From: a virus
Length of the DNA stretch: 64,000 nt
IMG/VR virus record: IMGVR_UViG_3300044701_000569
Coordinates: 186,001-250,000 of that record
Strand: one strand, 5' to 3'
Shown: one piece after another, positions 1 to 9,210 of the stretch
Layout: the number at the start of each line of letters is the position of its first letter
Numbering within the stretch: the stretch's first letter is position 1
Made by a program: the position numbers and the translations under genes
The notes under the pieces: model-generated
The model's database searches: none
Told to the model about the DNA's origin: nothing
Seen by the model: the letters and a program-made list of their open reading frames with translations, nothing else

Positions 1-660
1 CAAGGTTATGCTGATAAGATTTTAATTAGATACAATTCTAACGGATTATTACTAGACGAAGAAACATTAGAGTTATGGAAAAATTTTAAGAAAGTAAAAT
101 TTGCTGTGAGTATTGATGATATTACTGACAGAAACTATTACATTAGATATCCGTCTGATTGGGATAGATTAGAAAAGAATATGCATATTCTTGATAATAC
201 GCCTAGCAACGTACAAGTAAGTATTGCTACAGCTATTCAAATCCTAAACATAAAAACTCTACCTGAATTAGCAAAGTGGAAAATTACACAGAATTTTAAA
301 AAGATAAATTTTGAAAATGTTTATGAAGGTATACAAGCCGGCGGCGGAATAGTAAACATGCACTTATTGTATATACCTACTTTTTTAAGTATACGATGCT
401 TGCCTAAAGAGGACAAGCAAGAAGTAAGAAAAATATTTGAAGATTTTAGATTATGGCTTCTAGAAAACTATACACAAGATTCAGACTTTTGGAATGTAAA
501 TCCGTATGGGTGGAAGCGTTGGCAGGCTGTTTTAGATTTTATGGACGGTGAAGATCATACACACGAACTACCGGCATTTAAAGAATACATACATAAACTA
601 GATTCTATTAGAAACACAGATTTTAAAACTATTTTTCCGTTATTGAGTCACTTAGTATGA
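1..660 (+). CDS. Radical SAM family protein, C-terminal part (5' end outside window)
   Basis: The reading frame is open from base 1, so this is the 3' part of a longer gene; the GTG at 106 is internal. The visible 219 residues start with a strand ending in an RYNSNG motif, followed by an acidic helix and a FAVSIDD strand. This pattern is typical of the later half of a radical SAM TIM barrel, but the CxxxCxxC motif would lie upstream of the window. The stop overlaps the next start (ATGA at 657-660), so the two radical SAM genes are probably translationally coupled. Substrate unknown. Confidence 0.75.
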   Translation, partial: QGYADKILIRYNSNGLLLDEETLELWKNFKKVKFAVSIDDITDRNYYIRYPSDWDRLEKNMHILDNTPSNVQVSIATAIQILNIKTLPELAKWKITQNFKKINFENVYEGIQAGGGIVNMHLLYIPTFLSIRCLPKEDKQEVRKIFEDFRLWLLENYTQDSDFWNVNPYGWKRWQAVLDFMDGEDHTHELPAFKEYIHKLDSIRNTDFKTIFPLLSHLV

Positions 661-1655
661 AACAACTAGCAAGAGTTATTACTACACAAGATCCTACTCT
701 TTTAGATGTGAGATTTTGGCCTACCGATATTTGTAACTTTAGTTGTAACTATTGTTTTCCTGGCAGTGTTCTTAACAAGTATCGTTATCCTAAAAATGTC
801 AACACTGTAATAAAGAATTTTAGAATACTGTTTGATGCATATATGAAACTGCATAACAAGAAAAAGTTTAAGATAAACATAGTAGGGGGAGGTGAACCTA
901 CATTATGGCCGCATCTCTCAGAGTTCTGTCAAGGCATTAAAGAAACACATCCAGTTGAAATACAATTGACTTCTAACGGCAGTAGAACTCTTAGATGGTG
1001 GGAAGAAAATAGTTTATATGTTGATAAAGTAGTATTAAGTTGTCATTACAAAGATGTTGACATTAATAATTTTATTCAAGTAGCTGATTATATTTTTGGA
1101 AGAGGTACAGACATAGGTGCTCTAATGCTTATGGATGCTACGGCTTGGGATACATGTGTTGAATTAATTGAACAAATGAGAAGCAGTAAACATCCTTGGA
1201 TTATACAAGCAAAAGAAGTTGTAGATGCTCCAGGATATGATATAAGAAACTATACAGCAGAACAGCTCAGTTATTTTAAACAACCTTTTAAACGTGTTCC
1301 GGATACTAATTGGATTATTAATAACATACATAGATTTAGAGTACACGAAAGTGTATCGCTTTATGATGATAATTCTGTAGAGCTAGCACTACCTAACTAT
1401 TACATAGTTAATAAATTAAATCAATGGAAGGGTTGGAATTGTAATGTGGCTCTTGAAAATCTAGTTATTACTTATGACGGTACAGTTACAGGTAGTTGTC
1501 AAGAACCTGTGTTTTCTAATTCTAATTTAAATATGTTTGCAGAAGATTTTGAAGAAAAATTTAGCGAAGAATCGCTAAGTTTAAAAACATTAATTTGTCC
1601 AAGAATGAATTGTAGCTGCCAACCAGATACGCACATTACAAAATGGAAGTCTTAG
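657..1655 (+). CDS. Radical SAM/SPASM-like protein
   Basis: 332 aa. A radical SAM CxxxCxxC motif (CNFSCNYC) is near residue 24, followed by a GGGEPT motif typical of SAM binding. The C-terminus has further cysteines (a CNV motif, SCQEP, CPRMNCSC), as expected for an auxiliary Fe-S (SPASM/twitch) domain. Such enzymes modify peptides, nucleosides or sugars by radical chemistry; the substrate cannot be read here. It is coupled to the preceding radical SAM gene and ends convergently with the minus-strand radical SAM gene (20 bp overlap). Confidence 0.85.
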   Translation: MKQLARVITTQDPTLLDVRFWPTDICNFSCNYCFPGSVLNKYRYPKNVNTVIKNFRILFDAYMKLHNKKKFKINIVGGGEPTLWPHLSEFCQGIKETHPVEIQLTSNGSRTLRWWEENSLYVDKVVLSCHYKDVDINNFIQVADYIFGRGTDIGALMLMDATAWDTCVELIEQMRSSKHPWIIQAKEVVDAPGYDIRNYTAEQLSYFKQPFKRVPDTNWIINNIHRFRVHESVSLYDDNSVELALPNYYIVNKLNQWKGWNCNVALENLVITYDGTVTGSCQEPVFSNSNLNMFAEDFEEKFSEESLSLKTLICPRMNCSCQPDTHITKWKS

Positions 1656-2526
1656 TCAGCGGAATGTCTGCTGCACAAGTACACCAATTTCTATCACAAA
1701 TTATTTCTGATGCTGGAATACGAAAATCTCCTTTATAGATATTTCCTAAACTACCGCCAACCCTGCAAGTAGCTCGGTGTACTTCACCATCCCAGTTAAT
1801 CATTAGACTTTCAATACCTGCACTGCATTTCCAATCTTTAAATTTATTCATATGCAGTTTTATTATATCATTAGCATGATATAGATCTTTGTTGTCAACT
1901 ATGCAATTTTCTTTTGCTGTTGCGTTGTTTTCTAATAGATATTTTAAGTCATTAGGTTGATATCTCATGTCGTCGAACCAATCGTGATCACCTTCGGTCC
2001 ACCGTATTCTTCTTAGTACAAATCCTATGTTGTGACCTGTAAACAGATCAACTGAATACCGCACTCTATCCATGTGTTGATGATGAGCCATAATATTAAC
2101 TTGAAACGGTATTTCACACAACTGAGAAAACAACAGTATAGTCATAGCACACCGTTCCCAATGTTCATTATCGTAGTGTAAACTAAACACATAATGACTT
2201 ACAGGTTGTTTAGCGTACCATTCAGGTGTTCTAGTAGCGTTAGTAGTTACATTGATCCAACTAGCATGTTCTTTAGCATACGCTAACAATTCTTCAATAT
2301 CCGGATGAACACACGGTTCACCACCAGTAAAGCTGATTCTAATTGGCTTATTAATTTCCGTTAATTTGTCTACAGTATTCTTTAAAATAGCTATATCTGT
2401 GTGCGGGCTTATGTTGTCATGAATTTCAGCAGGACAATATCCGCAATCAAAGTTACAACGTTTACCAAGATTCCACTCAATCTTTACAGACTCTTGATGA
2501 GGCCAACGACTAGTTATCTTATACAT
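1636..2526 (-). CDS. Radical SAM protein with C-terminal Cys-rich domain
   Basis: 296 aa. The core motif CNFDCGYC is near residue 24 and FTGGEP follows at about 65. The C-terminus carries a TCRVGG segment and CDRNWCTC, resembling the end of the plus-strand neighbour at 657-1655, so the two look like distant paralogues read convergently. Its start overlaps the end of the next upstream radical SAM gene by 8 bp. Enzymatic target unknown; oxygen-sensitive Fe-S chemistry is expected from the family. Confidence 0.85.
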   Translation of the reverse strand: MYKITSRWPHQESVKIEWNLGKRCNFDCGYCPAEIHDNISPHTDIAILKNTVDKLTEINKPIRISFTGGEPCVHPDIEELLAYAKEHASWINVTTNATRTPEWYAKQPVSHYVFSLHYDNEHWERCAMTILLFSQLCEIPFQVNIMAHHQHMDRVRYSVDLFTGHNIGFVLRRIRWTEGDHDWFDDMRYQPNDLKYLLENNATAKENCIVDNKDLYHANDIIKLHMNKFKDWKCSAGIESLMINWDGEVHRATCRVGGSLGNIYKGDFRIPASEIICDRNWCTCAADIPLTKTSIL

Positions 2527-3784
2527 AATTTATAAACTCTGGGTTGGTTGTAAGAAAGTTTTGATTTCTAGTTTTATCTAGTTGCCGATTAAATTCAACA
2601 CAGTCAGGCCAAAATCTACTTAAATCGTTAGCCTTAAGGAAATTAATATTATCTTGTATTTGTTGTAGTGTTACAGTTTTAAGAAGAGCATGTTTTTGCA
2701 CTAACGGATAGTCTAGTATTTTTGTTTTCATAACTTCTAACTTTTCTATTACTTGTTCTTTTAATACACTTGGCAATGTCTGAGCAGATAGTGCTCTAGG
2801 ATAGTTTACACGATGTGAATAAAACACAATACCCATTTCATTTATAAAGTAGTCTATAACTTTATCTATCTGCATTATGTTATTAGCCTGTACAGTAAAT
2901 GCTCCTACTACTCGGCTTACGTTAGGAAATGACTTAAACACTTTAACATTTTCTTCTATTTCGGAAAACTTACCATTACCTCTTATGTATTCATAAACAT
3001 CATGTATACCATCAATACTTACATTTACAGCTATTGATTTAAACTTCGGCCAATAATCATGTATAGTTCTTCCTCCCTTAATTCCTAAGGTCGTACCATT
3101 AGTAGCATATTTTAATTCAATATTAGAACCATAAGGTGCAAGCATATCTAATATTTTATAATGATAAGGATCCATTAGAGGTTCGCCGCCAGCAAATTCT
3201 ACCCTACGAAAGTACGGTAATAACTTTTCAAAACTATTCCACCAGTTATCGCTATTGTCAAAGGGTCCTATATACTGACCAGGTACATCAACTAATTTTT
3301 CAATAGTAGGTATAAGATAATTGTTTTCTTTTTTATAAAATTCTGTAACTTGGTCCCAATCTTTCCAACTAGTACTATCTAGAGGATTGCACATACGGCA
3401 TTTTAAATTGCAAAGATTGTTTAATTTAATTTCCATTGTAGGAAATTCAAAAGGCATTGAAAAATCTTCTAACAGATTTTCTAATGCATTGGGATAAAGA
3501 TTAATTCTAGCTTCTGGAATAACTCCATTAATGTGTCTTTGTCTTAAACTTTCAACGCCCTGATCTTCTAAATCAAAACAGGGTTTACATACTTCTGGTC
3601 TTTCATTATTTAGAACCTGTTGGCGAACTTTGCGCATTTCACTGTTGTTCCACGCTTCTTCTAAACTTTCTTTTTGAATCCACCCTATAGGTTGACTACG
3701 ACAACAGACTTTTATTGCTCCGTCTTCTCTAGTAGCAAGTCCTGTAAAAGGATGCATACAGAAGGTACATGATTTATTTTCCAA
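2519..3784 (-). CDS. Radical SAM protein with N-terminal SPASM/twitch-like cysteines
   Basis: About 421 aa from a TTG at 3784. I prefer that start because GGGAG lies just upstream and the recognisable protein (CTFCMHPFTG) begins directly after it; an ATG at 3850 would add 22 residues read through the upstream PP-loop gene. An N-terminal Cys cluster (CTFC, CC, CKPC) precedes the radical SAM motif CNLKCRMC and an AGGEPL motif. Putting the auxiliary cluster first is the arrangement of twitch-type radical SAM proteins annotated in marine phages. Overlaps the PP-loop gene by 11 bp. Substrate unknown. Confidence 0.82.
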   Translation of the reverse strand: MENKSCTFCMHPFTGLATREDGAIKVCCRSQPIGWIQKESLEEAWNNSEMRKVRQQVLNNERPEVCKPCFDLEDQGVESLRQRHINGVIPEARINLYPNALENLLEDFSMPFEFPTMEIKLNNLCNLKCRMCNPLDSTSWKDWDQVTEFYKKENNYLIPTIEKLVDVPGQYIGPFDNSDNWWNSFEKLLPYFRRVEFAGGEPLMDPYHYKILDMLAPYGSNIELKYATNGTTLGIKGGRTIHDYWPKFKSIAVNVSIDGIHDVYEYIRGNGKFSEIEENVKVFKSFPNVSRVVGAFTVQANNIMQIDKVIDYFINEMGIVFYSHRVNYPRALSAQTLPSVLKEQVIEKLEVMKTKILDYPLVQKHALLKTVTLQQIQDNINFLKANDLSRFWPDCVEFNRQLDKTRNQNFLTTNPEFINYV

Positions 3785-4517
3785 GAGCCCACTCCCTTTC
3801 TTTACACCAGAAACATTTTCCGCAAACAGGAACATACTGTCCTGAAACATAAGTTTTATAATCTAAGTCACCAAAAGTTTCAGGATAGTTTATTTTATCG
3901 CCTTCACAGCTTCTAGTCAAGTTTAATAAGTCTGTTATGTTATTTTTAAAATACTGATTTATTATCCAATTTTTTCTTGTATGAATAAAGGGATGACATA
4001 CAGTAACTCCCATGTGTTGTATAATAGGATCTATATGACCCTCATCTCTGTCGTCTAGAGATCCGTCAATTTCAATATCGGGGTTAAGATTAACAGCAGC
4101 AAACCAAGCATCTAGTTGTTCTCTATGAGCAATATATTCGTTATGAGCTCTAAGAATTATTTGATTACCAGATTTTAATTTTCCGTATTCGTCAACAATA
4201 TTAGGACCAGTAGATCCCCACTCTAGTTCTGGAGGTATAAAACCTTCGTGCCTAAAAAAACGATTTTTAAATCTATTTTGAAGCCAATTATACACATCTA
4301 AACTGTTTTGTCTTTGCCAGGGTCTTGTTTTCCAACAACGAATCTGTGTAATGATATGAATATCTGCACTAGTGTTCATACATATTAAATAAGCTAATAA
4401 GGCACTATCTGCCCCACCGCTTAAACTTATTCCTATCCGTGACCAATTAGGATCAATAGGCAAGATTACGTCGTCATATTTAACAGAAGGAATATTCATG
4501 CAAGTATTTATCGACAT
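3774..4517 (-). CDS. QueC-like PP-loop ATP pyrophosphatase
   Basis: 247 aa. An adenylating PP-loop (SLSGGADS) lies near residue 32, and the C-terminus has CGKCFWCKERE with another Cys upstream. The CxxCxxC zinc site resembles that of QueC (7-cyano-7-deazaguanine synthase), which makes preQ0 from CDG. With folE, queE, queD and dpdA elsewhere in the window it is the only QueC candidate, but it sits in the radical SAM island, is divergent, and could adenylate another substrate. A second possible start is the ATG at 4499, which shares a CATG with the plus-strand start of the next gene. Confidence 0.6.
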   Translation of the reverse strand: MSINTCMNIPSVKYDDVILPIDPNWSRIGISLSGGADSALLAYLICMNTSADIHIITQIRCWKTRPWQRQNSLDVYNWLQNRFKNRFFRHEGFIPPELEWGSTGPNIVDEYGKLKSGNQIILRAHNEYIAHREQLDAWFAAVNLNPDIEIDGSLDDRDEGHIDPIIQHMGVTVCHPFIHTRKNWIINQYFKNNITDLLNLTRSCEGDKINYPETFGDLDYKTYVSGQYVPVCGKCFWCKEREWALGK

Positions 4518-5217
4518 AAACTGCGCAGATAATAAATATATGATGCTAACTAAAACAGGTTATACAGTTCCAAAAGAATTAATGGATCGTACATCAATAG
4601 ATCCAAAATCAATTGATGAAAAATTTACCATTAACACTCCTACGGGTAATTTCTTTTATGATCCGTGGGAAATTAAACCAGAATTTAAAAATACGATATG
4701 GAATGAAATATTAGAAACACTACCATATCCTAAAGGTGAAGCTAGACTTTTAGTTTTAGATTCTGGAAAAAACTATTTTGGCCACGCAGACATTGATGAT
4801 AGGTGGCACTTAAATATCTGCGGAACTTATAGTTTTCTTGTAGATTTAGATACAAATATGCTGCACAAAACTGACAATGATATGACATGGTATTTAATGG
4901 ATGCTGGCAGATTACATTCTGCTGCTAATTTTGGAGATAAACCGCGAGTACAGTTAGTAGTTAGAAAACTTTTAAATCGTTCAACAAAGGATTTAGTATC
5001 AATTCAGATAACTCCTACAAAGAAAAGTTTTGACACTAGATACAGATTTGATCAAACACTAAGCCCGTGGCTCAATAGAGCATCTAAAAATGGAGATATT
5101 GATAATTTTCAAATTACTTCTAATGGTGTACAGCTTGATCTTGCTGTAGATAGGATTAATGAATTGTTAGAAGTTTGCGGAACTGAATTTTTAACTACCA
5201 TCTTGGGTACTTGTTAA
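4498..5217 (+). CDS. Aspartyl/asparaginyl hydroxylase-like 2OG-Fe(II) oxygenase
   Basis: 239 aa, starting at an ATG with AGAAGG 7 bases upstream. The middle of the protein shows the double-stranded beta-helix pattern of the Asp/Asn hydroxylase family: an ARLLVLDSGK strand, an HAD iron motif (HxD), a distal His in LHSAANFG, and an Arg in PRVQLVV for 2-oxoglutarate. These enzymes hydroxylate side chains using Fe(II), O2 and 2OG; the target is unknown. It is one of few plus-strand genes in the island and overlaps the GNAT-like gene convergently by 23 bp. Confidence 0.6.
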   Translation: MQVFIDINCADNKYMMLTKTGYTVPKELMDRTSIDPKSIDEKFTINTPTGNFFYDPWEIKPEFKNTIWNEILETLPYPKGEARLLVLDSGKNYFGHADIDDRWHLNICGTYSFLVDLDTNMLHKTDNDMTWYLMDAGRLHSAANFGDKPRVQLVVRKLLNRSTKDLVSIQITPTKKSFDTRYRFDQTLSPWLNRASKNGDIDNFQITSNGVQLDLAVDRINELLEVCGTEFLTTILGTC

Positions 5218-5746
5218 GCTCAGCATAAAACTTATCAGGAAATAACTCCCATACTGTTTGTTGAGTTCCTCGATAGAATATCTCTTTTATTTTTTTCATT
5301 TGTCCTGATTTTTCCATAGCAGGACCAAATATTCTATGCACTAGGCGTTGTGTGCCTGCAGAATTTTCGTTAGAAGTTATAAACAACTTACTACCTTTAG
5401 GAGCCCAGTCTATACAGGTAGGAATTAAAAACTGACTAGTAACATGCTGATGTGTAATTATTTGGTTAACTGTCCTAAGAGAGGTTACTGGAATTTCATC
5501 ACTGAATGCACAAGTCCTAGCAGCTATACGATAGCAGTTTTCTCCCATTTCGTCAAAAGAGTGTGCTGCAACACTGCCTACAGGTTTGTTATTATAGTAG
5601 AGTATCCATACCTGCCATTCTCTTTCTTTTTTAAAACAATCAACTAGTAGTTTTTGAGAAGCATTATTTTCAAAACCTTTGGCAGCAGCTTTTGTATAAA
5701 ATTCATCTAGATCTAAGTCTTTAGTCCAAGGAACTATTTTATACAT
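5195..5746 (-). CDS. GNAT-like acetyltransferase (tentative)
   Basis: 183 aa. The central strands (WILYYNNKPVGSVAAHSF, then an acidic turn and a CYRIAARTCAF strand) resemble beta strands of the GNAT fold, but no clear acetyl-CoA loop (Q/RxxGxG/A) is present, so acetyl transfer is only a suggestion. It overlaps the kinase-like gene upstream by 13 bp and belongs to the minus-strand run of the island. Confidence 0.4.
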   Translation of the reverse strand: MYKIVPWTKDLDLDEFYTKAAAKGFENNASQKLLVDCFKKEREWQVWILYYNNKPVGSVAAHSFDEMGENCYRIAARTCAFSDEIPVTSLRTVNQIITHQHVTSQFLIPTCIDWAPKGSKLFITSNENSAGTQRLVHRIFGPAMEKSGQMKKIKEIFYRGTQQTVWELFPDKFYAELNKYPRW

Positions 5747-6429
5747 TCGTTTACTCTACTAACAAAGTTGTCCGGGTAATTTGTTCTAAAACTCATCCAG
5801 CAAAGTTTTTCTAGCTGATTTAACGGCGCCGGAGCAGTCCAATTCATTCCTAAAGACTCTACTGTTTGTTTTAGATTGGCCTTTCTGTCTTCACTTAGAT
5901 GACTTTGATGTTTCTCTATACTTATAAATCCTTCATTGTGATGATAGGTAAAGAAATAATTAATACTTTTAAGTTTACCATCTACTATAAAGTAACTGCT
6001 AGGATGCATTGAATACTTGTATAAGTTTAGAGACTTATGGGCTTGAATAATTTCTAACATTTGTTCTTCCCAGTTTGGCAATACCTTAGAGTAATTTTCT
6101 GTAAGGCAACCTGCTTGCTCCCAAAAATCAGATCCGTCAATGTTTAAATAAATCTTTTTTTGAACATAGTCTATATCTAGTATTTGAGGAATATGCATTG
6201 GAAATGAATTGTTCATCACTGTTAAAAATTTAACTTCTCTTTCCCATTTTTCCTCCATAAGTTCAGGATCAATTACCTGATTTTGACCTTTATGGTAATC
6301 TGTGTCGTTATGATACCATTGTACAAATGTTTTCTTATCTTTACTGATAAGACTAGTATAAATTAAGTTGTTTCTACAAAGTCCTTTACCAGGAACATTG
6401 TTGTAGTAGTATTCAAATTCTGTGTTCAT
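5734..6429 (-). CDS. Kinase-fold-like protein, probably degenerate
   Basis: 231 aa. A segment around residues 130-160 (AHKSLNLYKYSMHP, then FIVDGKLKSINYFF) mirrors the layout of the catalytic loop and metal-binding strand of APH/protein kinase folds, but the usual HxD and DFG-type residues are not intact. The same pattern appears in 9748-10311, suggesting divergent paralogues. It may be a pseudokinase or a binding domain rather than an active enzyme. Nine bases separate it from the upstream gene. Confidence 0.35.
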   Translation of the reverse strand: MNTEFEYYYNNVPGKGLCRNNLIYTSLISKDKKTFVQWYHNDTDYHKGQNQVIDPELMEEKWEREVKFLTVMNNSFPMHIPQILDIDYVQKKIYLNIDGSDFWEQAGCLTENYSKVLPNWEEQMLEIIQAHKSLNLYKYSMHPSSYFIVDGKLKSINYFFTYHHNEGFISIEKHQSHLSEDRKANLKQTVESLGMNWTAPAPLNQLEKLCWMSFRTNYPDNFVSRVNECIK

Positions 6430-6437
6430 AATAGTAA

Positions 6438-7739
6438 TTATGCTACTAGATTATTAGAACGATTTAGATTGAAAGGCATTTCAAACCACACACTATTTGT
6501 AGAATCAAGTAGTCTTTGAATTTTTTCTCTAGTTGAAATAATTTCTTCTTTTGAATATATTACATGTGTAAATGGATACACAGTTAAAATTGTGCTTGTA
6601 CCTAATAGTGTATTTTCTTCAAAATGAGTTTCAAGTTTGCTAAAATCTTTTATAATATCACATTCGATAAATTCAACAGTAACAGACTGTTTAAATTCTT
6701 TCCAATTAGCAAGAATTTTTTCTCTAACAAGATCTCTAGTATCAACCGAATTTTTTATATCAATGTCAAACGTAGGTTCAATTGGTAAGTTACAAGTTTT
6801 AGCATAATCCTGCATGAACGAATCGTAGTCGTTGCCGTCCCATTCTGTGTATAGTTTTTTCTTAAAGTTTAAATTATGTAAGTTCTTATCATACAACACA
6901 ATATTTTTAGCTCCAGAATTTACTGCACACAGCTCTCCAAGAAAACCTGTAGCAGGACAAATTACTTTTTTTGCTGGCACTGACGGAGCAAATTCATATT
7001 GCCATCCGTTAAGGACATTAAATTTTAAAACCTGTTGTATTATTTTAATAAACAGTTCTTGAGAGTCGTCTAACCCTTCTACTAGTTCTATTTTTTTAAG
7101 TGCTTCTGCAAATGCTTCAGTACTCTTTTTTGGATACAGAAAACCTCTACTAGGTAGTACAACATCTTTTAAGTAATCATTAGCTGTTTTAGGATAGCGC
7201 CATTCTTGATCCCAATTACGTACCTCAAAATTATTTTTAAGACATTCTTCGATAACTCGTGTTCCAAATTTTAAATCTCTGTTTACAGTCTTTCCGCCTA
7301 ATGTTATGTACAGCGGAGCATGACCATCGTGCATGTCTTCGTAACTGCGAATTAAATTGAATCCTTGATCCTTGCCACCATTAAATTCTAATTTTTTAAA
7401 TGCAGCAGTTCTCAATATAAAAAATTGTTCGTGAAAGTACGGGGTAGTATCATAATCATATTGAAGTAAGTTTGCAATTAAACCTACAGTCTCTGGTATA
7501 GAATGCATCTTGTTATAGATGTGATCTCTTTCTACTATCACAGTACCTGCAGACGCTACTACAAGAAACTCTGCTGAAGTTAAATAATCGTTTATTTCAT
7601 TATAGGATGATAATGTGTGGACAGGATATTCGCCTATGTTGAGAATATCGATAAATGCTTGCGTAATCTGAAGCATCTTTTCATCCAACCAATCATCACT
7701 AGAAAAGCTCGGTACTATAAGAAAATTGACCTTGTGCAT
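6438..7739 (-). CDS. Two-domain protein: possible transferase plus nucleotide-binding domain
   Basis: 433 aa. The N-terminal half (to about 200) has a VVASAGTVIV strand and a later HAPLYITLGG segment, loosely like sugar transferases. From about residue 255 the pattern PATGFLGELCAVNSGAKNIV, then LYDKN, looks like the first strand-loop-helix of a Rossmann methyltransferase with an acidic strand-2 end. Both assignments rest on short patterns. It overlaps the 2OG oxygenase gene upstream by 41 bp. A role in modifying a glycan or surface protein is only an inference from context. Confidence 0.35.
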   Translation of the reverse strand: MHKVNFLIVPSFSSDDWLDEKMLQITQAFIDILNIGEYPVHTLSSYNEINDYLTSAEFLVVASAGTVIVERDHIYNKMHSIPETVGLIANLLQYDYDTTPYFHEQFFILRTAAFKKLEFNGGKDQGFNLIRSYEDMHDGHAPLYITLGGKTVNRDLKFGTRVIEECLKNNFEVRNWDQEWRYPKTANDYLKDVVLPSRGFLYPKKSTEAFAEALKKIELVEGLDDSQELFIKIIQQVLKFNVLNGWQYEFAPSVPAKKVICPATGFLGELCAVNSGAKNIVLYDKNLHNLNFKKKLYTEWDGNDYDSFMQDYAKTCNLPIEPTFDIDIKNSVDTRDLVREKILANWKEFKQSVTVEFIECDIIKDFSKLETHFEENTLLGTSTILTVYPFTHVIYSKEEIISTREKIQRLLDSTNSVWFEMPFNLNRSNNLVA

Positions 7740-8355
7740 TTTGTTCCTTTATTGCTAACTCAAATAAATTTTTCCATTTAGGCGTAGAATCATAATGATG
7801 TACTATAAGATGATATCGATCTTCGTTACTGTCATTTTTAATAGAATGGGTATAGCTAATGTTCATAGCATAAGCATCACCCGGTTTAAATTCTAACGAT
7901 TCTCCATCCTCCCAATACCATTTACAATTTTGAGGGTTTGTTATTGCTATGTTTATAGCACCTAGTACTGGATATTCTGTGTCTTTATGTGGTTCTATAT
8001 AACCACCTGGTTCTAGTAACATAAATCTAACCCTAGCATAACTAGAGCTAGGATAAACGTTCTTAAGCCATTCAACAGTTACTGGACATTTCTCAGCTAT
8101 GTCTGTATACTGCATATATGGTGCGGCATCTCTAGCTGTATTAAACTCTTTGTATTGATCCCATGCGTATGGTTCTTCGCTGCTCTTACCTATAATAGGT
8201 AATGAATACCATCCTTTTGTTTTATATGTTGATCTATATTCAACAAACTTAGATCTTAAAGCACTAGCTTCTTGTGCAATAAGTTCGTGAGGAAAATCTA
8301 AATTTAATTTTAGATATTTGGCATTACTTAAAAAATATTCTCTACCTTCAAACAT
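7699..8355 (-). CDS. Aspartyl/asparaginyl beta-hydroxylase-like 2OG oxygenase
   Basis: 218 aa. The core is well preserved: YARVRFMLLEPGGYIEPHKD gives the HxD iron motif, followed by a small-residue strand, a FKPGDAYAMN turn, the distal His in YTHSIKN and an Arg in EDRYHLIVH. This is the clearest Asp/Asn beta-hydroxylase-type enzyme in the island. The family hydroxylates aspartyl, asparaginyl or related residues using 2OG and O2. Substrate not visible. Divergent from the plus-strand gene at 8395 across a short AT-rich gap. Confidence 0.75.
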   Translation of the reverse strand: MFEGREYFLSNAKYLKLNLDFPHELIAQEASALRSKFVEYRSTYKTKGWYSLPIIGKSSEEPYAWDQYKEFNTARDAAPYMQYTDIAEKCPVTVEWLKNVYPSSSYARVRFMLLEPGGYIEPHKDTEYPVLGAINIAITNPQNCKWYWEDGESLEFKPGDAYAMNISYTHSIKNDSNEDRYHLIVHHYDSTPKWKNLFELAIKEQNAQGQFSYSTELF

Positions 8356-8394
8356 GAAATATTTACCTTTAAAATTGTAGGCATAAATATTTTC

Positions 8395-9210
8395 ATGATT
8401 AGAGGAATTAATAACAAACCGTACGTAAGTCTAGATCCTTATATTGACATAGAAGGATTTAAACAACTTCATCCTGAAATTTGCAAAGGCTTTGCACAAG
8501 CTAGAGACTATGCTAAAGAAGGAACTTGGATGCAGCCAGGATTTGACCCCAAAGACTGTAGCTATATTGTAGATTGGAAACCTATTTACAAAGCATTTGA
8601 AGAATATCAAAAATTGCCTGATACCGATCCTATTAAAATACATGGCAATGAAATATTTCCTAATGATTTTAAAGATTATAAACAGCGTAATTTGTTTACA
8701 CGTTACTTAAAAAGCACGTTAGGTGCTAATGACCCTTATATCTATTATTTTCTTTGGAATGAAGGCGACTGGAATGAGCGTAATGCTGAACGTCAACGTA
8801 CTGAAGAGAGTAAATTCTTTCCAGGTGTAGTTAAGTGGGTTGAAGGGTTACAGGAACAAGGTATAATTGATCGTATAGGTCGCGTTATATTTTTTCACTG
8901 TGATCATAACGGTAAAGCATTTGAACATAGAGATTTAGATGCTAAAAATGGTATACATACTAATAATCAGTATACACCTCATAACAATGAATTCATCCAT
9001 ATACGCTATAGAACTAAAAGAGGGTTCTATATATGGGATCCAGACAGTCAGAATAAACACTATCTAAATTGCCATGCATCTTTTTGGAATGATCAAGATT
9101 GGCATGGCGGCGAAGAGTCTAAAGAAGTTGAATACGGACTGCGTATTGATTGTAAATTTAGTTTAGATTTAAAGAAGAAGTTAGGTATTGATCACCTAAC
9201 TCACTATTAA
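8395..9210 (+). CDS. Putative 2OG oxygenase-like protein
   Basis: 271 aa. A RVIFFHCDHNG strand is followed by an FEHRDLD motif that could be the HxD iron site, and a distal His is available in the DQDWHGGE segment ahead of a YGLRIDCKF strand with an Arg. The order fits a double-stranded beta-helix oxygenase, but similarity is weaker than for the neighbours. It ends 4 bp into the convergent gene at 9207-9755, which is also oxygenase-like. Confidence 0.45.
   Translation: MIRGINNKPYVSLDPYIDIEGFKQLHPEICKGFAQARDYAKEGTWMQPGFDPKDCSYIVDWKPIYKAFEEYQKLPDTDPIKIHGNEIFPNDFKDYKQRNLFTRYLKSTLGANDPYIYYFLWNEGDWNERNAERQRTEESKFFPGVVKWVEGLQEQGIIDRIGRVIFFHCDHNGKAFEHRDLDAKNGIHTNNQYTPHNNEFIHIRYRTKRGFYIWDPDSQNKHYLNCHASFWNDQDWHGGEESKEVEYGLRIDCKFSLDLKKKLGIDHLTHY

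Noticed and set aside
4505-4512. GATAAATA on the minus strand near the PP-loop start
   Set aside because: Expected transcription start would fall on the start codon itself; likely coincidence within coding sequence.
8382-8389. CATAAATA on the plus strand before 8395
   Set aside because: Transcription would start about at the ATG, leaving no leader.
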